In this document: piece after piece, positions 12,601-19,880 of the stretch | Layout of the letters: every line of letters begins with the position of its first letter | Numbering within the stretch: position 1 is the stretch's first letter | Source: Choristoneura fumiferana | Lineage: Eukaryota; Arthropoda; Insecta; Lepidoptera; Tortricidae | NCBI RefSeq assembly: GCF_025370935.1 | Contig: NC_133501.1 | Location: 5,895,880 to 5,959,879 of the forward strand | Reading direction: 5' to 3' | DNA: 64,000 nucleotides | Translations under genes and position numbers: made by a program | The notes under the pieces: generated by a model | What the model was told of the DNA's origin: nothing | The model's database searches: none | Seen by the model: the letters and a program-made list of their open reading frames with translations, nothing else

Positions 12601-15600
12601 CAAAAACCTGCGAAATAATTTAATGGTGTGTGCGAAGTTCCCAATTCGTATTCGTACTGAGCCCGTGTGGGAATTACCCCTTTAAGTTTGTGTAAGTATA
12701 TTTTCCCACGAGTAGATATTCCCACGGGATAGGGATAAAATCTCGAAAAAACAACCGCTGGGCTTAGAGTCGTGAAATTTGACATGAGTGTTTTAATGTA
12801 ACATCAATGAAAACCACGATTAAATATTCGGGAATTCGCACAGGATTTTTTAACTGGGAATTTCCTCAGTTCCTGGATCTAAAGATTTACGTGTGCGAAG
12901 CCACGGGTAAAGACTAGTTTATTACAAAATACGTTTCATTCTGTTATCAGACCAGTGAAGGTCGATTTAAGTTCGGGTCTTAGACCAATAGGGTAAAACG
13001 TAATCACGGATGGACCCCCCATGAGCCATGAGTGACAATGATGATGATGATGACGGTTTACTTACAGATTTCTTGAGGAAGGACACGAAGCCATAGCCCT
13101 TGGACTTGAGCGTCTGCGGGTCGCGCACCACGCGGCAGTCCCTGCAACAACAGCCCCCCCCCCCCGTCACTCACTTGTTGGCTGCGTACGCGCACCACGT
13201 TCATGCAATACGTTAGATGCAAGGATATTAAGGTAAGCGCTGTGGTAGATACATTTTTTTTGTAAGTATTGCAACATAATCATGACATTATCGAATGTTT
13301 TTTTATAATTTTGAGTTAGTCTAGTTTTGAAGTCAAATAAAAATTAAATGTGTTAAAAATCCAGGACTTTTATTTATGAGCCACCTTGGAACCTTTTCAA
13401 AGGAAAAGCCGTTACGATTTTTCTTATTAGTTAATGCGATGTCACAAAGACGTTTATTGTGAAATGGTTTCAAGGTGGCTCATGAATTAAACTCCTTGAC
13501 CGTACGAGAGGTTGGATGCCGAAGTCGAGCAGGACAGAACTCAATGATGATTAGGTTTAAATTGTTAATTATAAGTTTTGTATTTATAATTATTCTTCTG
13601 CTTAAATTTAAGAGCTATGCTCTGGTCGGTGCAGTAATCGCCACCCCGTGCGGTCTTTGGCCAGCTGTTTGACTTCCAGATACGACACGACACCCACCCT
13701 TTCCTTCACCTGGTAAAAATAGGTCAATCTTGGTCTTTCTCTACCTCGTTTTCCTTCTATTTTGCCTTCCAGCAAGTTAAGAAAGAAATTATTACGAGAA
13801 GTAAAATTATTTAGTTGAAAATCTGCCTCAACAGTGAGGTTCCCGATACGCATCGGATCCAGATGGGAATTTAAAGTAAACGTACCAGTGCTCGTCACTG
13901 CCCCAATAGTTGGCATCTTTAATCTCATGTCATTAGCAATAATAGAGATGACAGCAGGGTGTCCTATATTGGGTATTAGCGTGTCGAGCACTGGGTCCTT
14001 TACCTTATATATTGTGATGTCCTCCATGTCGTGTCCGACAAAGGCGAACCTTTAGGCTTGTTTATTATGTGCCCGAATATGGCTGGCAAAGCCAAACTTA
14101 GTCTTAAAGGTCCTATTACAGGGCGCGCAATGTAATTGACCACTATCATTATACGTGTAAGTGTAGGAAGGTCTCGGGCGGGTCTTTATAATAAGACGTT
14201 TGTCATCCAGGTGTTCTAAGCGATGCGTCTCATTTGCAACAGCCTTATTTACAGAGCGGTGCTATTCCAGTCTCTGCTTCGCGAGTAAGACATGCGGTAA
14301 GGTGGCGCTTTAGGACGTCCCTGTAACGCTAGAACTGGCCTCCCGGAGTCCGCTTTCCTTATTTTAATTGAGAGTAAAAGACGGCCTTAGGGAGTCTACC
14401 ATCGTTCATACGCACAGGGTGTCCGCACCACCTTAGCTGTCCTTTAATTAACAAAGACTCAATGCCACTGAGATTGGTTCGCCTGAGGATTTCAGTGTTT
14501 GAGACTCGGTCCTGCCACTTAATGCGAAGTATAGATCTTAGGCACTTCATATGAAAGGCATCGAGACGTTTCTGTGGCGTATAGTACTTACCTTATTATA
14601 TATGTGATTGTGACTATTTGTTGTTTATTTGTTTGTCCATTATTTGTTTACTGTTATCCTTTCACGCCTAAAACACTGAATCGATCGTGATGAATTTTGG
14701 TTTGGTGATAGTTTGAGATCCCAAGAAGGACATACGATAGTTTATATTCTGGAAAAATGGATTGTTCCCGCGGGACAACGATTAACGAATTATACACAGG
14801 CAAGCCTCCGGGCCACAGGCAGCTAGTAATTATTATAATCTATGCTCTTGGCCGTTGAATTAAAATCGCGACAACATCAGCGCATAAACACTAAGGTTTA
14901 CAACGGTGAATAACATTGCCAATTCAAAGAATGCCTCGCACATTTCCGCAGTCCAACATCATCCAATACAGCCGCTCTTGCATCCCGCTCTTTCGCGAGC
15001 GGCCCGCGGCCCTCTCTGTCCCTCCACGGACGTTAATGTTTAATGTGCGCCGTAAAAATGTTTACGTTAGCCGATAAGAGCATTTTGTTCAGCTGTCAGT
15101 CCGCGGGCGGCGGGCGGCGGGCGCGGGCGGCGGGAGGGGAGAGGACATAAATTAAAATTTAAGTACGAACTTCTTTTCTGATTGCCAATTATCTACATAG
15201 AAACTGTTGAAATCGGCCATGTTTCTGTACGGTGTTATAGAGCCATTTAAATCCGAAGCAGTGCATCGAACCTTCATCCTTTATATCAGCCGTGGGACAT
15301 CCACCCTCGGACACAGTCCTCCCCCATAGACCTCCAGTTGCTTCGGTGGGAATCCGCGGCTTAAACCAGATCATCCGTCCATCTCGTTGTTAGACATCCT
15401 ACGATGCGTTTGCCGATCCGCGGTCTCCATTCTCTCGAAGGCATTCTTTGAATTGGCAATGTTCGGCTCCAATGACCATTTTGTTCTCTGTGCTAAATGG
15501 CCTGCCGATTACGATTTCACAAGCTCATTCGCTTGGCTATGTTGGTGACCCTGGTTCTTCTACGTAACTTCTCAATTTCCCAGCACTAAGTGATACTGTT

Positions 15601-18150
15601 CTCTTTAGCAGTTGACACTCAAAAATGAACTCTGTGACTGGTCGTATGACGGTCAGCGGTGGGCCAGCTGGTAAGAAAATATAGCTGTTATCAAACGCAA
15701 ATGTCGAATTACTTCATAATCATGAGCCGGAAGTCGTCCACTGTTGAACAAAGGCCTCCCAATTAGAACTTTTCAAAGAAGGATTACTCGCCACGTGCAT
15801 CCACTGAACGATTAATCTAAATCTGATGTGAATGACAGAAAACCAAAATGACAGACTGAATTGACGCCAGAATGAGCGCGTAACCGAAGTCATAAGTTTC
15901 GGAGCCTAAAGTGCTCGGGGCACAAACAGTGTCCCCATGGCCGGCGCGGCCGCGCGTTGGCAACTTCTCACTCCAATACTTCAGATAGTTCTAGAGCGTG
16001 GAGCGACTAACAGCGGAAACAACGGAGACGCTGCGTTGACGACGCATCAGCGTATTATAAGCGGCGTACGATACGCTTTAGAAATGGGACGTGTTGAGCG
16101 TTTTCATTTACTTTATATTAAGAATACCTACATACAACTCAGCTGGGCAACTGTACTGTCACGCGCGTAGGAGAGTATTTAAAAGTAAATTCGGCCTAGC
16201 CAGCCATATCAGAGCCCACAATAGGCGTCTTAATTCATAGATGATAATTTTGTGGGGTCGCCGTCATCGAAACCGATGATGAGGACTATATATTAAGAAT
16301 ATCCTCGCAAAAATATTTCTCTAGACTCAGTGTTTGAGATTTCGGAATTACGAGTACAATCACACATACTAATTTCTTGGAAATATTGGCAGAACGGCTG
16401 GTAAATATCATATTTTAGCCATTTTGGGCTCCACTGACAACCAATTTTGTTGCACATAGCGTCTGGCAACCGCTGAGTGGAGGCCTTTTTGGTGTCCTGT
16501 CGTGTCACCACGTAAGTTAGTTTTAGTGTTGTAGTCTTATAAATTACTGTAAGGTGGTGGTACTGATAACACCTAAATAAATATTTCTTTTCTTTCTTTC
16601 ATTTCTTAAAGTCTACAGCTCATAGGGTCACTACTCACCATCATCATAATAATATATTTAAGATCCTAGCTCTTGTCGGTGGAGAAATCGCCATTCTGTA
16701 CGCCTCTCTGCCAATGCTTTGAGCTCCTGATACGACATTCTCTCTTGCCCTCTATTTTCCTTTCAATTATTAAGGGTCACTTCACTACTGTTGCTCTGAA
16801 TTGTTTATTATGTGGTGTCCGAGTAGTTATTTGTATTGTGTTGTATTGTATCGATGTGATCCGCTGGCAGTGGGGCGCGCGGTTGGTGCGCTGCCAGCGG
16901 GAACATCCCGCTCATTGCAGCCGGCGGACGCGGCAGGCGTCGCCACGGCAACCGGGGCTTGGCTCCGCCACAAGGGCACGCTCGGTAGCTGTACCAGTGC
17001 TCGGTCACGTTATGCAATAATATGCGTGTCCATGGGTGTCACTTGCTTAATATTAACTTGCTTTTTTAATCCCTGAAGCAAAAATGGTGGCAAAGTTTGA
17101 GCAAGGATAGAAGAACATTTAATCATCACCATCATCAGCCTACAGCAGTCCACTACTGGACAAAGGCCTCTTCCTTGGCGCGCCACAACACTCTGTCTTC
17201 AGCCCCTCGCATCCATCCGCCACCAGCGACCCTCTTAAGGTCGTCCGTCCATTGTGCCTCAGGACGCCCTGCACACGTTTTCCCGTCCGTGGTCTCCATT
17301 CGAGGACTCGTCTGCTCCACCGTTCATCGTTCCTGCGCCAGACGTGGCCGTGGCCAGCCCAACGCCACTTCAGCGAACCAATTTTTTGAGCAACATCGGT
17401 GACTTTCGTTTTATATTGGATAGTGTGATTTCGGACCAACACAACAGAACATTAAGGGGCTGTTTCACCATCCTTTAATTAGTGTTAACTGACGGTTAAA
17501 TGTGATGCCGTCTCCGTCTATTCGAAGAAAACAAATAGAGACGGCATCCCATTTAACCGACAGTTAACACTAATCAATGGATGATAAAACAGCCCCTAAA
17601 TATAACATTTTAAATAATTTATTGAATCAGGCGTTACTTTGCGGAAATCCATACCAATGAACTAAAGTCCAAGTAAAAGAGCGTTTAGTTCATAACATTT
17701 TAATGCAACATCTCACACCTGGGGCGAATATTCGATCGTTTCAACCGTCTCATTTTTCTGGTTTGATGTTGTTTTCGATTATTTGTTGGTGTTCCTGTAT
17801 TTCTACCAGATAATTAAAAAAACTGTATCAGAATATTCTGCCATTTTCGCAGAAAAGTGTCTAGAAAAATGAGACTTGAATACTCGCCCGCTAATGTCTG
17901 TCTGTTAGTCTGTGGTATCGTAACTCTCGTACGGACCGACTTCCGAGAAAATACGATGGGAAAGGATTACTCCCTAAATCTGCATATATGATGACGATAG
18001 TGGAGATGATTCTGGCAGTAATGATGATGATGATGATGATGATGATGGCGCCGGGTACTCACGAGATCTCGCCGAAGGGCGCGAAGGCCTCGCGCAGGCT
18101 CTGCGTCTCGATCTCGGGGCTGAGGTCGCCCACGAAGATGTGGTAGTGCT
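391..18150 (-). CDS. Rox8: TIA-1/TIAR family RNA-binding protein (Rox8 orthologue), 3' part, seven exons
   Basis: Spliced gene, 5' end not seen. The exons are 18150-18063, 13141-13066, 12406-12304, 6547-6367, 5058-4929, 3271-3054 and 604-391. Joined, they total 1010 nt: two bases completing a codon begun upstream, then 335 codons and TAG. Every junction is AG/GT and in phase. The visible protein has RRM2 (residues about 2-77, RNP2 IFVGDL, RNP1 KGYGFVSF), a TNWATRKPPAP linker, RRM3 (about 107-179, RNP2 VYCGGL, RNP1 KGYAFIRF) and a tail rich in Gly, Tyr and Gln. Known family role: TIA-1/TIAR/Rox8 proteins bind U-rich RNA, promote use of weak 5' splice sites with U1 snRNP, repress translation through AU-rich 3' UTRs and nucleate stress granules, shuttling between nucleus and cytoplasm. 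RRM1 should lie upstream. The family call is very secure; the exact isoform set is inferred. Confidence 0.93.
930..1073 (+). pseudogene. Non-LTR retrotransposon ORF2 C-terminal remnant
   Basis: The plus-strand frame from 930 reads WEWNSLPSFVFPDEYNLGLF then KARVNTLLLN. This matches the L(W)NSLP...F...YNLGLFK.RVNR terminus typical of arthropod reverse transcriptases of non-LTR elements. No upstream reverse transcriptase domain remains, so it is a 5'-truncated fossil inserted antisense to the host gene. Confidence 0.6.
2350..2520 (-). repeat. Retroelement 3' tail (GGTGTTGCAG...CCATCCAGTCGTATAAAA family)
   Basis: Read on the minus strand it has the same order of blocks as 23160-23288 and 63110-63226: GCGTCTGCAATACCCCTGG, a GGCGGTGATCTCTTACCATC block, CACTTGCTCGTTTGCCATCC, then an A-rich end (T tract at 2352-2372 on the plus strand). 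It looks like a LINE or SINE 3' end with a poly-A tail. Confidence 0.7.
3041..3271 (-). CDS. Rox8: Alternative last exon of Rox8/TIAR by intron retention
   Basis: Extension of the exon at 3271-3054 through its donor gives the C-terminus QQQYMGSVH and TGA at 3043-3041. The donor GTCAGT is slightly weak, and the stop comes 12 bases after it, so both products are plausible. Which one is dominant cannot be read from sequence. A polyadenylation signal would be needed in the following intron for this form to be a true terminal exon. Confidence 0.4.
   Translation of the reverse strand: MGGAAYSPFGAAYTGGVQPQASYWYNAYPQQLAGFLGGVGGVGGVGGVGGVGGVGGVQGYSYGQFGYQQQYMGSVH
3054..3271 (-). CDS. Rox8: Rox8/TIAR exon: Gly/Tyr/Gln-rich C-terminal tail with seven GGV repeats
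   Basis: 218 nt exon, acceptor ccctgttgcag before 3271, donor GG|gtcagt at 3053. It encodes LGGAAYSPFGAAYTGGV, QPQASYWYNAYPQQLAGFL, seven tandem Gly-Gly-Val units, then QGYSYGQFGYQQQYM plus GG. Tyr/Gln/Gly-rich tails of TIA-1 proteins are the low-complexity, prion-like segment that drives granule assembly; applying this to the present tail is inference. If the donor is not used the frame continues GSVH and stops with TGA at 3043-3041, giving a short alternative C-terminus. The GGV tract is encoded by a GC-rich 9-bp repeat at about 3100-3165. Confidence 0.87.
3300..3405 (-). pseudogene. LINE C-terminal fragment next to a splice acceptor
   Basis: The minus-strand frame reads NKFGFASHIRAHNEQA and then a stop. 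It is nearly the same as the end of the LINE remnant at 14045-14150 (KFGFASHIRAHNKQA-stop), the last part of a C2H2 zinc finger at the end of a LINE ORF. The fragment ends about 30 bp before the acceptor of the Rox8 exon that starts at 3271. Confidence 0.7.
3411..4575. other. Intronic stretch without recognised features
   Basis: AT-rich intron between the exons at 5058-4929 and 3271-3054. I see no exon, no RNA gene and no repeat that I can place, apart from short low-complexity runs. Confidence 0.5.
4576..4700 (+). repeat. tRNA-derived SINE head (family 2)
   Basis: GCGGCCTAGTGATTTGACC (A-box-like) and GTGGGTTCAAATACGGGC (B-box-like, GGTTCAAA core) in the order and spacing seen in the fuller copies at 12449-12670 and 62539-62840. 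The body beyond about 4700 is lost or diverged. Confidence 0.65.
4855..4904. repeat. 7-bp minisatellite GGCTCCT, about seven units
   Basis: Tandem CTCCTGG/GGCTCCT units lie in the intron 25-75 bases downstream (transcript sense) of the Rox8 donor at 4928. As 7 is not a multiple of 3, every frame reads the same seven-residue repeat (GARSQEP), producing misleading open frames here. Confidence 0.9.
4929..5058 (-). CDS. Rox8: Rox8/TIAR exon: end of RRM3 and start of the C-terminal tail
   Basis: 130 nt exon, acceptor tgtgtcgcag before 5058, predicted donor CAG|gtacta at 4928. AG from the previous exon plus G gives Arg of RNP1. It then encodes FSTKESATHAIVAVHNTDV, NGQPVKCSWGKESGDPNN and AQAPAQ. 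VKC(S/F/Y)WGKE is the conserved end of RRM3 in this family. The donor has only a partial match to GTAAGT but is exactly in phase with the next exon. Reading through it would add VLRGTRTDP and a GARSQEP repeat encoded by a 7-bp minisatellite, ending in a stop near 4836. Confidence 0.9.
5180..5530 (+). repeat. Dispersed repeat, AATCGGTCAAGTGCGAGT family
   Basis: Starts with the CGGTCAAGTGCGAG...GAAGGGTTCCG block and contains later blocks (GTTTTAAAAACAAATAGTT; ATGCAAAATTTCAGCTCAAT). Related copies occur at 47850-48290, and partial ones at 22080-22400, 24960-25290 and 46690-47000. Transposon type unknown to me. Confidence 0.6.
6043..6169. mobile_element. Hairpin MITE, AATTCATGAGCCACC termini
   Basis: Imperfect inverted repeat: TTAATTCATGAGCCACCATag at the left and ccCATGGTGGCTgATGAAatgAATTAA at the right, with a short internal region. 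A second copy lies at 13373-13489. Both are inside introns of the TIAR gene. It is a non-autonomous DNA element with no coding capacity. Confidence 0.75.
6367..6547 (-). CDS. Rox8: Rox8/TIAR exon: first two thirds of RRM3
   Basis: 181 nt exon, acceptor gtgtcgacag before 6547, donor AG|gtgacg at 6366. The C carried over from the previous exon plus TG gives Leu. The exon then encodes NSKPLTFDEVYNQSSPTNCT, the RNP2 VYCGGL, a helix with LMQKTFQPFG, and TIQEIRVFKDKGYAFI. The segment (T/S)FDEVYNQSSP(T/S)NCTVYCGG is a signature of the TIA-1 family third RRM. RNP1 (KGYAFIRF) is split over the next intron. The preceding intron is 5756 bp and contains a Helitron and a GGG-ended 9-bp-TSD element. Confidence 0.95.
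7550..8165 (+). repeat. Dispersed repeat flanked by AGGGTTCCG / CGGAACCCT
   Basis: Contains AGGGTTCCGTAGCCATTACG near the left end, GATGAGAAAAAAAATCTCCC, ACAGCTTTCTAGCATTGAT, a CAGA run (8092-8115) and GTACGGAACCCTAAAAA at the right. The same blocks recur at 28615-29030 (reverse order), 42885-43240 and 50520-50755. The opposed AGGGTTCCG/CGGAACCCT ends suggest a fold-back or SINE-like element; I cannot name the class. Confidence 0.7.
8533..9329 (+). mobile_element. Helitron-like element, non-autonomous
   Basis: Starts TCTATATATATG... and ends GAAGCCGCGGGCAAAAGCTAG, inserted between A (8532) and T (9330). 5'-TC, 3'-CTAG and insertion into AT with no target-site duplication are Helitron hallmarks. 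Inside are (GACT)n, the GATCCACGCACAGCCCAAACC block, and four tandem units of roughly 140 bp sharing TTGACATAGG, a TTTTTCGGG-like block and a CGGGATAGAAA block. No Rep/helicase coding is present. The reverse-strand relative at 31049-32435 has the same ends but different internal units. Confidence 0.75.
9690..9860. other. GC- and CpG-rich intronic island
   Basis: A sharp rise in G+C inside an AT-rich intron, with GCGCGGC and CCGGC clusters. No splice-flanked coding frame of the host gene is visible. It could be an enhancer or internal promoter; no core promoter motif is evident. Confidence 0.3.
10021..10910. mobile_element. GGG-ended element with perfect 9-bp TSD (CATAAT-word type)
   Basis: 890 bp. 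Left end GGGTGCGCCAAAGTT, right end complement GGGTCCATATTGGCTC. It is flanked by perfect 9-bp duplications CATATACAG at 10012-10020 and 10911-10919. The body is AT-rich with CATAAT/ATTATG words on both strands and a tandem array (10355-10660) with a GGTTAGGTTAGG core. A relative in opposite orientation is at 19881-20833. The 9-bp TSD and GGG ends suit a Mutator-like non-autonomous element. Confidence 0.85.
10355..10660. repeat. 57-bp tandem repeat with TTAGG-like core
   Basis: Five to six units of about 57 bp, each starting GGGTTAGGTTAGGTTAGAAC, then TGCGACCCTCAC, then an A-rich AACCRAAATCCTGCCAG block. GGTTAGGTTAGG matches the insect telomere repeat TTAGG for two units but lies here inside a transposable element. 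Confidence 0.9.
11265..11375. mobile_element. MITE, GTTTCCACTAGAACTGTGC...CTCTGGTGGATACGC family
   Basis: Opposed ends TGAGTTTCCACTAGAACTGT and CATCTCTGGTGGATACGCAG with TAATAAAGCGTTTCTATTGG inside. Other copies: 24455-24665, 37825-37945, 39940-40130 and a fragment at 2037-2075. Non-coding fold-back element. Confidence 0.7.
11665..11805. mobile_element. Hairpin MITE, TACGAAGTGCAAAATTCGAAC family
   Basis: CTACGATGTGCGAAATTGG followed by CTTCGTATCTTGCGGGCTG, an AATATTATTTAATACGAGAG middle, then GGTGCGATACGAACTAAG and TTTCGTCGTAGC as the opposing arm. Related copies at 21425-21490, 30475-30595 and 53455-53535. The open frame at 11550-11879 is a by-product. Confidence 0.7.
12304..12406 (-). CDS. 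Rox8: Rox8/TIAR exon: end of RRM2 and inter-RRM linker
   Basis: 103 nt exon, acceptor tgtgcgcag before 12406, donor C|gtaagt at 12303. It begins on a codon boundary and encodes EAESAITAMNGQWLGSRSIR then TNWATRKPPAPKNE plus one base. This is the last helix and strand of RRM2 and the conserved TNWATRKPPAP linker diagnostic of TIA-1/TIAR/Rox8. A tRNA-derived SINE starts about 43 bp upstream (in transcript sense) of the acceptor, so the branch-point and polypyrimidine region is confined to a short stretch of unique DNA. Confidence 0.95.
12449..12670 (+). mobile_element. tRNA-derived SINE (family 2), near full copy
   Basis: Head GCCGCGCTGGCCCAGTGGTT with a degenerate B box GTGAGTTGAAATCCGGGC. The body holds AAATTTACCATGAGCTTTAC, a GAAAATATCGTG block, AACCTGCGAA and GCGAAGTTCCCAATTCG. 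It follows the same block order as 62841-62539 and 44008-43760 read on the minus strand. It lies 43 bp from the exon at 12406. Confidence 0.8.
12671..12917 (+). mobile_element. Helitron-like 3' portion ending CTAG
   Basis: Ends GTGCGAAGCCACGGGTAAAGACTAG followed by T. It shares CGGGATAGGGATAAAAT, ACCGCTGGGCTTAGAGTC and GGGAATTC blocks with 40380-40595. The 5' end is not clear; it may be cut by the neighbouring SINE. Confidence 0.6.
13066..13141 (-). CDS. Rox8: Rox8/TIAR exon: RRM2 RNP1 segment
   Basis: 76 nt exon. The acceptor is ttgttgcag before 13141 and the donor is TCT|gtaagt at 13065. After completing the split Ser it encodes 25 residues, DCRVVRDPQTLKSKGYGFVS and FLKKS, containing RNP1 KGYGFVSF with the aromatic residues that stack on RNA bases. 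It ends on a codon boundary. The intron to the previous exon is 4921 bp and the following intron is 659 bp. The exon is short and has no usable ATG, so it is supported only by homology and splice signals, both of which are strong. Confidence 0.94.
13373..13489. mobile_element. Hairpin MITE, second copy of the ATGAGCCACC family
   Basis: TTTATGAGCCACCTTGGAACC at the left and GGTTTCAAGGTGGCTCATGA at the right, with the internal TTAGTTAATGCGATGTCAC also found at 6043-6169. It is in the intron upstream of the exon at 13141. Confidence 0.8.
13608..13800 (-). pseudogene. Non-LTR retrotransposon ORF tail
   Basis: The minus frame reads LLEGKIEGKRGRERPRLTYF then a stretch including VKQLAKDRTGWRLLHR. 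The GKIEGKRGRGRP...WRLLHR block is the usual C-terminal end of endonuclease-reverse transcriptase ORFs in insect genomes. No RT domain remains. A related, more degraded copy is at 16655-16770. Confidence 0.75.
14040..14575 (-). pseudogene. LINE C-terminal remnant: RT tail and C2H2 finger
   Basis: From 14550 the minus strand reads MKCLRSILRIKWQDRVSN, later LLIKGQLRWCGHPVRMNDGR, as in many insect LINE ORF2 proteins. After frame breaks, around 14150-14045, it reads HCAPCNRTFKTKFGFASHIR then AHNKQA-stop, a C2H2 finger with C-X2-C-X12-H-X3-H spacing. Decayed, non-functional. Confidence 0.8.
14600..14826 (+). mobile_element. Helitron-like (Lep1-type) element ending CTAG
   Basis: A GTTTGTTT-rich 5' part, the block CACTGAATCGATCGTGATGA, CCCGCGGGACAACG and a 3' end ...GGCAGCTAG before T. 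The same plan recurs at 7385-7520 (5' part), 38655-38884, 44374-44660 (minus) and 60655-60750. Confidence 0.55.
15225..15600 (-). pseudogene. Degraded non-LTR retrotransposon fragment
   Basis: Shares ATCATCCGTCCATCTCGTTG, ATCCGCGGTCTCCA and TCTCGA blocks with 32855-32990, in the same orientation. Both are read on the minus strand as broken LINE C-termini (GRP...WM. style). Many stops. Confidence 0.45.
16650..16775 (-). pseudogene. Non-LTR retrotransposon ORF tail, degraded
   Basis: Minus-strand reading gives an ERKIEGKRE-like block and, after a break, ELKALAERRTEW-like and RFLHRQE-like residues, paralogous to 13608-13800. Non-functional. Confidence 0.5.
16861..16910. repeat. GC-rich hairpin with perfect 10-bp stem
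   Basis: CCGCTGGCAG at 16861-16870 and its exact complement CTGCCAGCGG at 16891-16900, separated by a 20-base GC-rich loop. It sits in the intron upstream of the exon at 13141. Function unknown. Confidence 0.7.
17125..17440 (-). pseudogene. Non-LTR retrotransposon ORF2 C-terminus
   Basis: Minus frame: TKVTDVAQKIGSLKWRWAGH then GHVWRRNDERWSRRVLEWRP and RTGKR. The motif KW(R/D)WAGH..RR.D.RW...VLEWRPRTGKR is the standard C-terminus of an insect endonuclease-reverse transcriptase. After frame breaks come residues matching GRP..RW.DDL and WMR.AE. A close paralogue is at 49860-50115. Confidence 0.85.
17456..17596. mobile_element. Hairpin MITE GGGGCTGTTTCACCATCC with TAA target duplication
   Basis: Near-perfect 141-bp inverted repeat, ends GGGGCTGTTTCACCATCC and its complement, flanked by TAA at 17453-17455 and 17597-17599. 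A second copy with the same TAA duplication is at 63241-63382, and a diverged one at about 24745-24886. A 3-bp TWA-type duplication fits PIF/Harbinger-derived MITEs. Confidence 0.85.
18018..18048. repeat. GAT trinucleotide microsatellite
   Basis: About nine to ten ATG/GAT units beginning 15 bp inside the intron from the donor at 18062. A shorter GAT run also lies just downstream of the donor of the next exon (13038-13055). Confidence 0.9.
18063..18150 (-). CDS. Rox8: Rox8/TIAR exon: first half of RRM2
   Basis: First visible exon, 88 nt. The acceptor is gttgttgcag just before 18150 and the donor is TC|gtgagt at 18062. It opens with AG, the last two bases of a codon (probably Glu or a similar residue) started in the unseen previous exon. 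It encodes HYHIFVGDLSPEIET followed by a helix ending AFAPFGEI, which is RNP2, beta1 and helix 1 of RRM2. The sequence fits the TIA-1 hallmark FVGDLSPEI...AFAPFGXIS almost exactly. It ends in phase 2; TC is completed to Ser by the first base of the next exon. A GAT trinucleotide run begins about 15 bp into the downstream intron. Confidence 0.93.
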
Positions 18151-18274
18151 CTGCAACAACACGATAACATTACATTACAACTAAATACAGATAAACGTCG
18201 CAGTTACATCTCATGGCCTCGCTATTATTCTTGGATCATACGGAAAAAATGCATATTTTTTCCAATTTGAGTGA

Positions 18275-18420
18275 ATTTTTAAACCCCGACGCAAAAAGAG
18301 GGGTGTTATAAGTTTGACCGCTATGTGTGTCTGTCTGTCTGTGTGTCTGTGGCATCGTAGCTCTTAAACGGGTGGACCGATTTGAATGCGGTTTTTTTTA
18401 TTATTCGAAATTAGTAAAAA
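18275..18420 (+). repeat. Dispersed repeat, TTTTAACCCCCGACGCAAAAAG family
   Basis: AACCCCGACGCAAAAAGAGG, then GGTGTTATAAGTTTGACCGC, a GTCTGTCTGT run, and CTCTTAAACGGGTGGACCGA. Copies at 21597-21720, 28270-28385 and 28430-28620 (interrupted) and a weak one at 58605-58690. Class unknown. Confidence 0.75.
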
Positions 18421-18802
18421 AATCGGCCATGAGCGTTAAAAACGCACAAAATAGTGTTTTTTTTAATACCACATCGTTTACATCTCAGAAACTGGAATAT
18501 CACATTGTATTGTAATAATCACATTACTCGAAACGTCACCCGTTGATCGGCATTAGCATTACCGCCGTGCAATGTTTGCATACAGCATATTAATTATCTC
18601 TCTGTTAGGTATGTTGTGGAATGAAATGAAACTACGAGTACCTAAGCATTTAATAAGTTCCTCAATGATCTACGTCGGTCGGTACTGAAACATTATCAGC
18701 ATTATTTTCATTTATTTCATTGCGCTAAATTTAGAATGATTAATGTTAATGGGCACGTTAAGACTCTTGTTTATACATGTCATAATGATGACTTTCCTTT
18801 GA

Positions 18803-18933
18803 TTTTCCCCCGGCGAGGCGAGACGAGATGAAGCGGGACGAGAATTGAAATTTGTATGTATTCTCGCGCGCCCGCCGCGGGCGCCGCCATACAAATTTCA
18901 ATTCTCGTCTCGTCTCGTCTCGCCGGGGGAAAA
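18803..18933. mobile_element. GC-rich fold-back MITE
   Basis: Arms TTTTCCCCCGGCGAGGCGAG... and ...CTCGCCGGGGGAAAA. The arms continue through GACGAGAATTGAAATTTGTATG and its complement, leaving only a GC-rich loop of about 35 bases around 18860-18890. No coding capacity. Confidence 0.8.
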
Positions 18934-19880
18934 TTACCTTAGTGCCTATTATTTATTGTCAAAAACACAGCGCAAAGTAAGTTCGAACCGGTTGGTACTG
19001 ACGGCACACGCCGAGATAGACAAAATAAGCGAAACGAAACTATGTCTATCCGGCGCATTGTGTGAGCGAGAAAACAGCAAAAAAATCTGTAATACTCGTA
19101 CTAGCGCCAGCTGAGTGTTGTTCGAGTGCTTTGTTTATTTTTATGCAAATACTAACCATAACTTTTTGTTTGCTCTTCATGACAGACAAGAGTAACTAAA
19201 AAACAACACTTTACCTAGGTATATTAGATCACAAACACCACGTCGTAGTTAAGAATTTAAATTTATATCTCGCGTTTGCGGATTAACGTATAAACTTTCG
19301 TTAATTTTTCCTAAATAATATTAAGTAAGTAAAGCGGTTAAAGGAGTTAACTGTGCCCAGCATGACAAGATCAATTGTGCTAATACTAGAGCATAAAAAG
19401 TGACTCTAGGTATGCAACCTACATCCAGTATACGAACTTTACGAGCATGAGAACTGAAAAAGAAAAACGGTGTTTGTGTTATGCCGGCGCCGGCGCCGCG
19501 CCCGTCGCCGCCGACGCTTGGCAGCCGCCCGCGTCTCGCGGCCAAAACGCGTCCAACTGACGATCGTCCAACTGACGATTTCAATCTGTCTTTTCAATCC
19601 GTTTGTTTTGCTTTTTGTTATCTTTTGACGACTGCGTTTTACGCAACTGTCCGTAGTATTATACGCCTCATTGCAAGGTACAAGCCTCATCTCAGAACGA
19701 CAGTACGTAAAAATGAATTAAAAATATCGACGATACACCATCTGGGATTACGTCACACACGTAGTAGTACAAATGAAATTGTTCAAATATAAACAAACAA
19801 TAAGTTAATAAAAAAATTGGACAAAAATATTTAATAAGACATTACCAATGATCAACACTAGGAATCGTCAATAAAAATTC

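Noticed and set aside
12300..12785. 161-codon minus-strand frame
   Set aside because: Runs through SINE and intron in a frame other than the exon's true one.
16673..17020. Overlapping plus- and minus-strand frames in a GC-rich patch
   Set aside because: The plus frame starts in an antisense LINE tail and crosses the hairpin at 16861-16900; no homology and no splice context.
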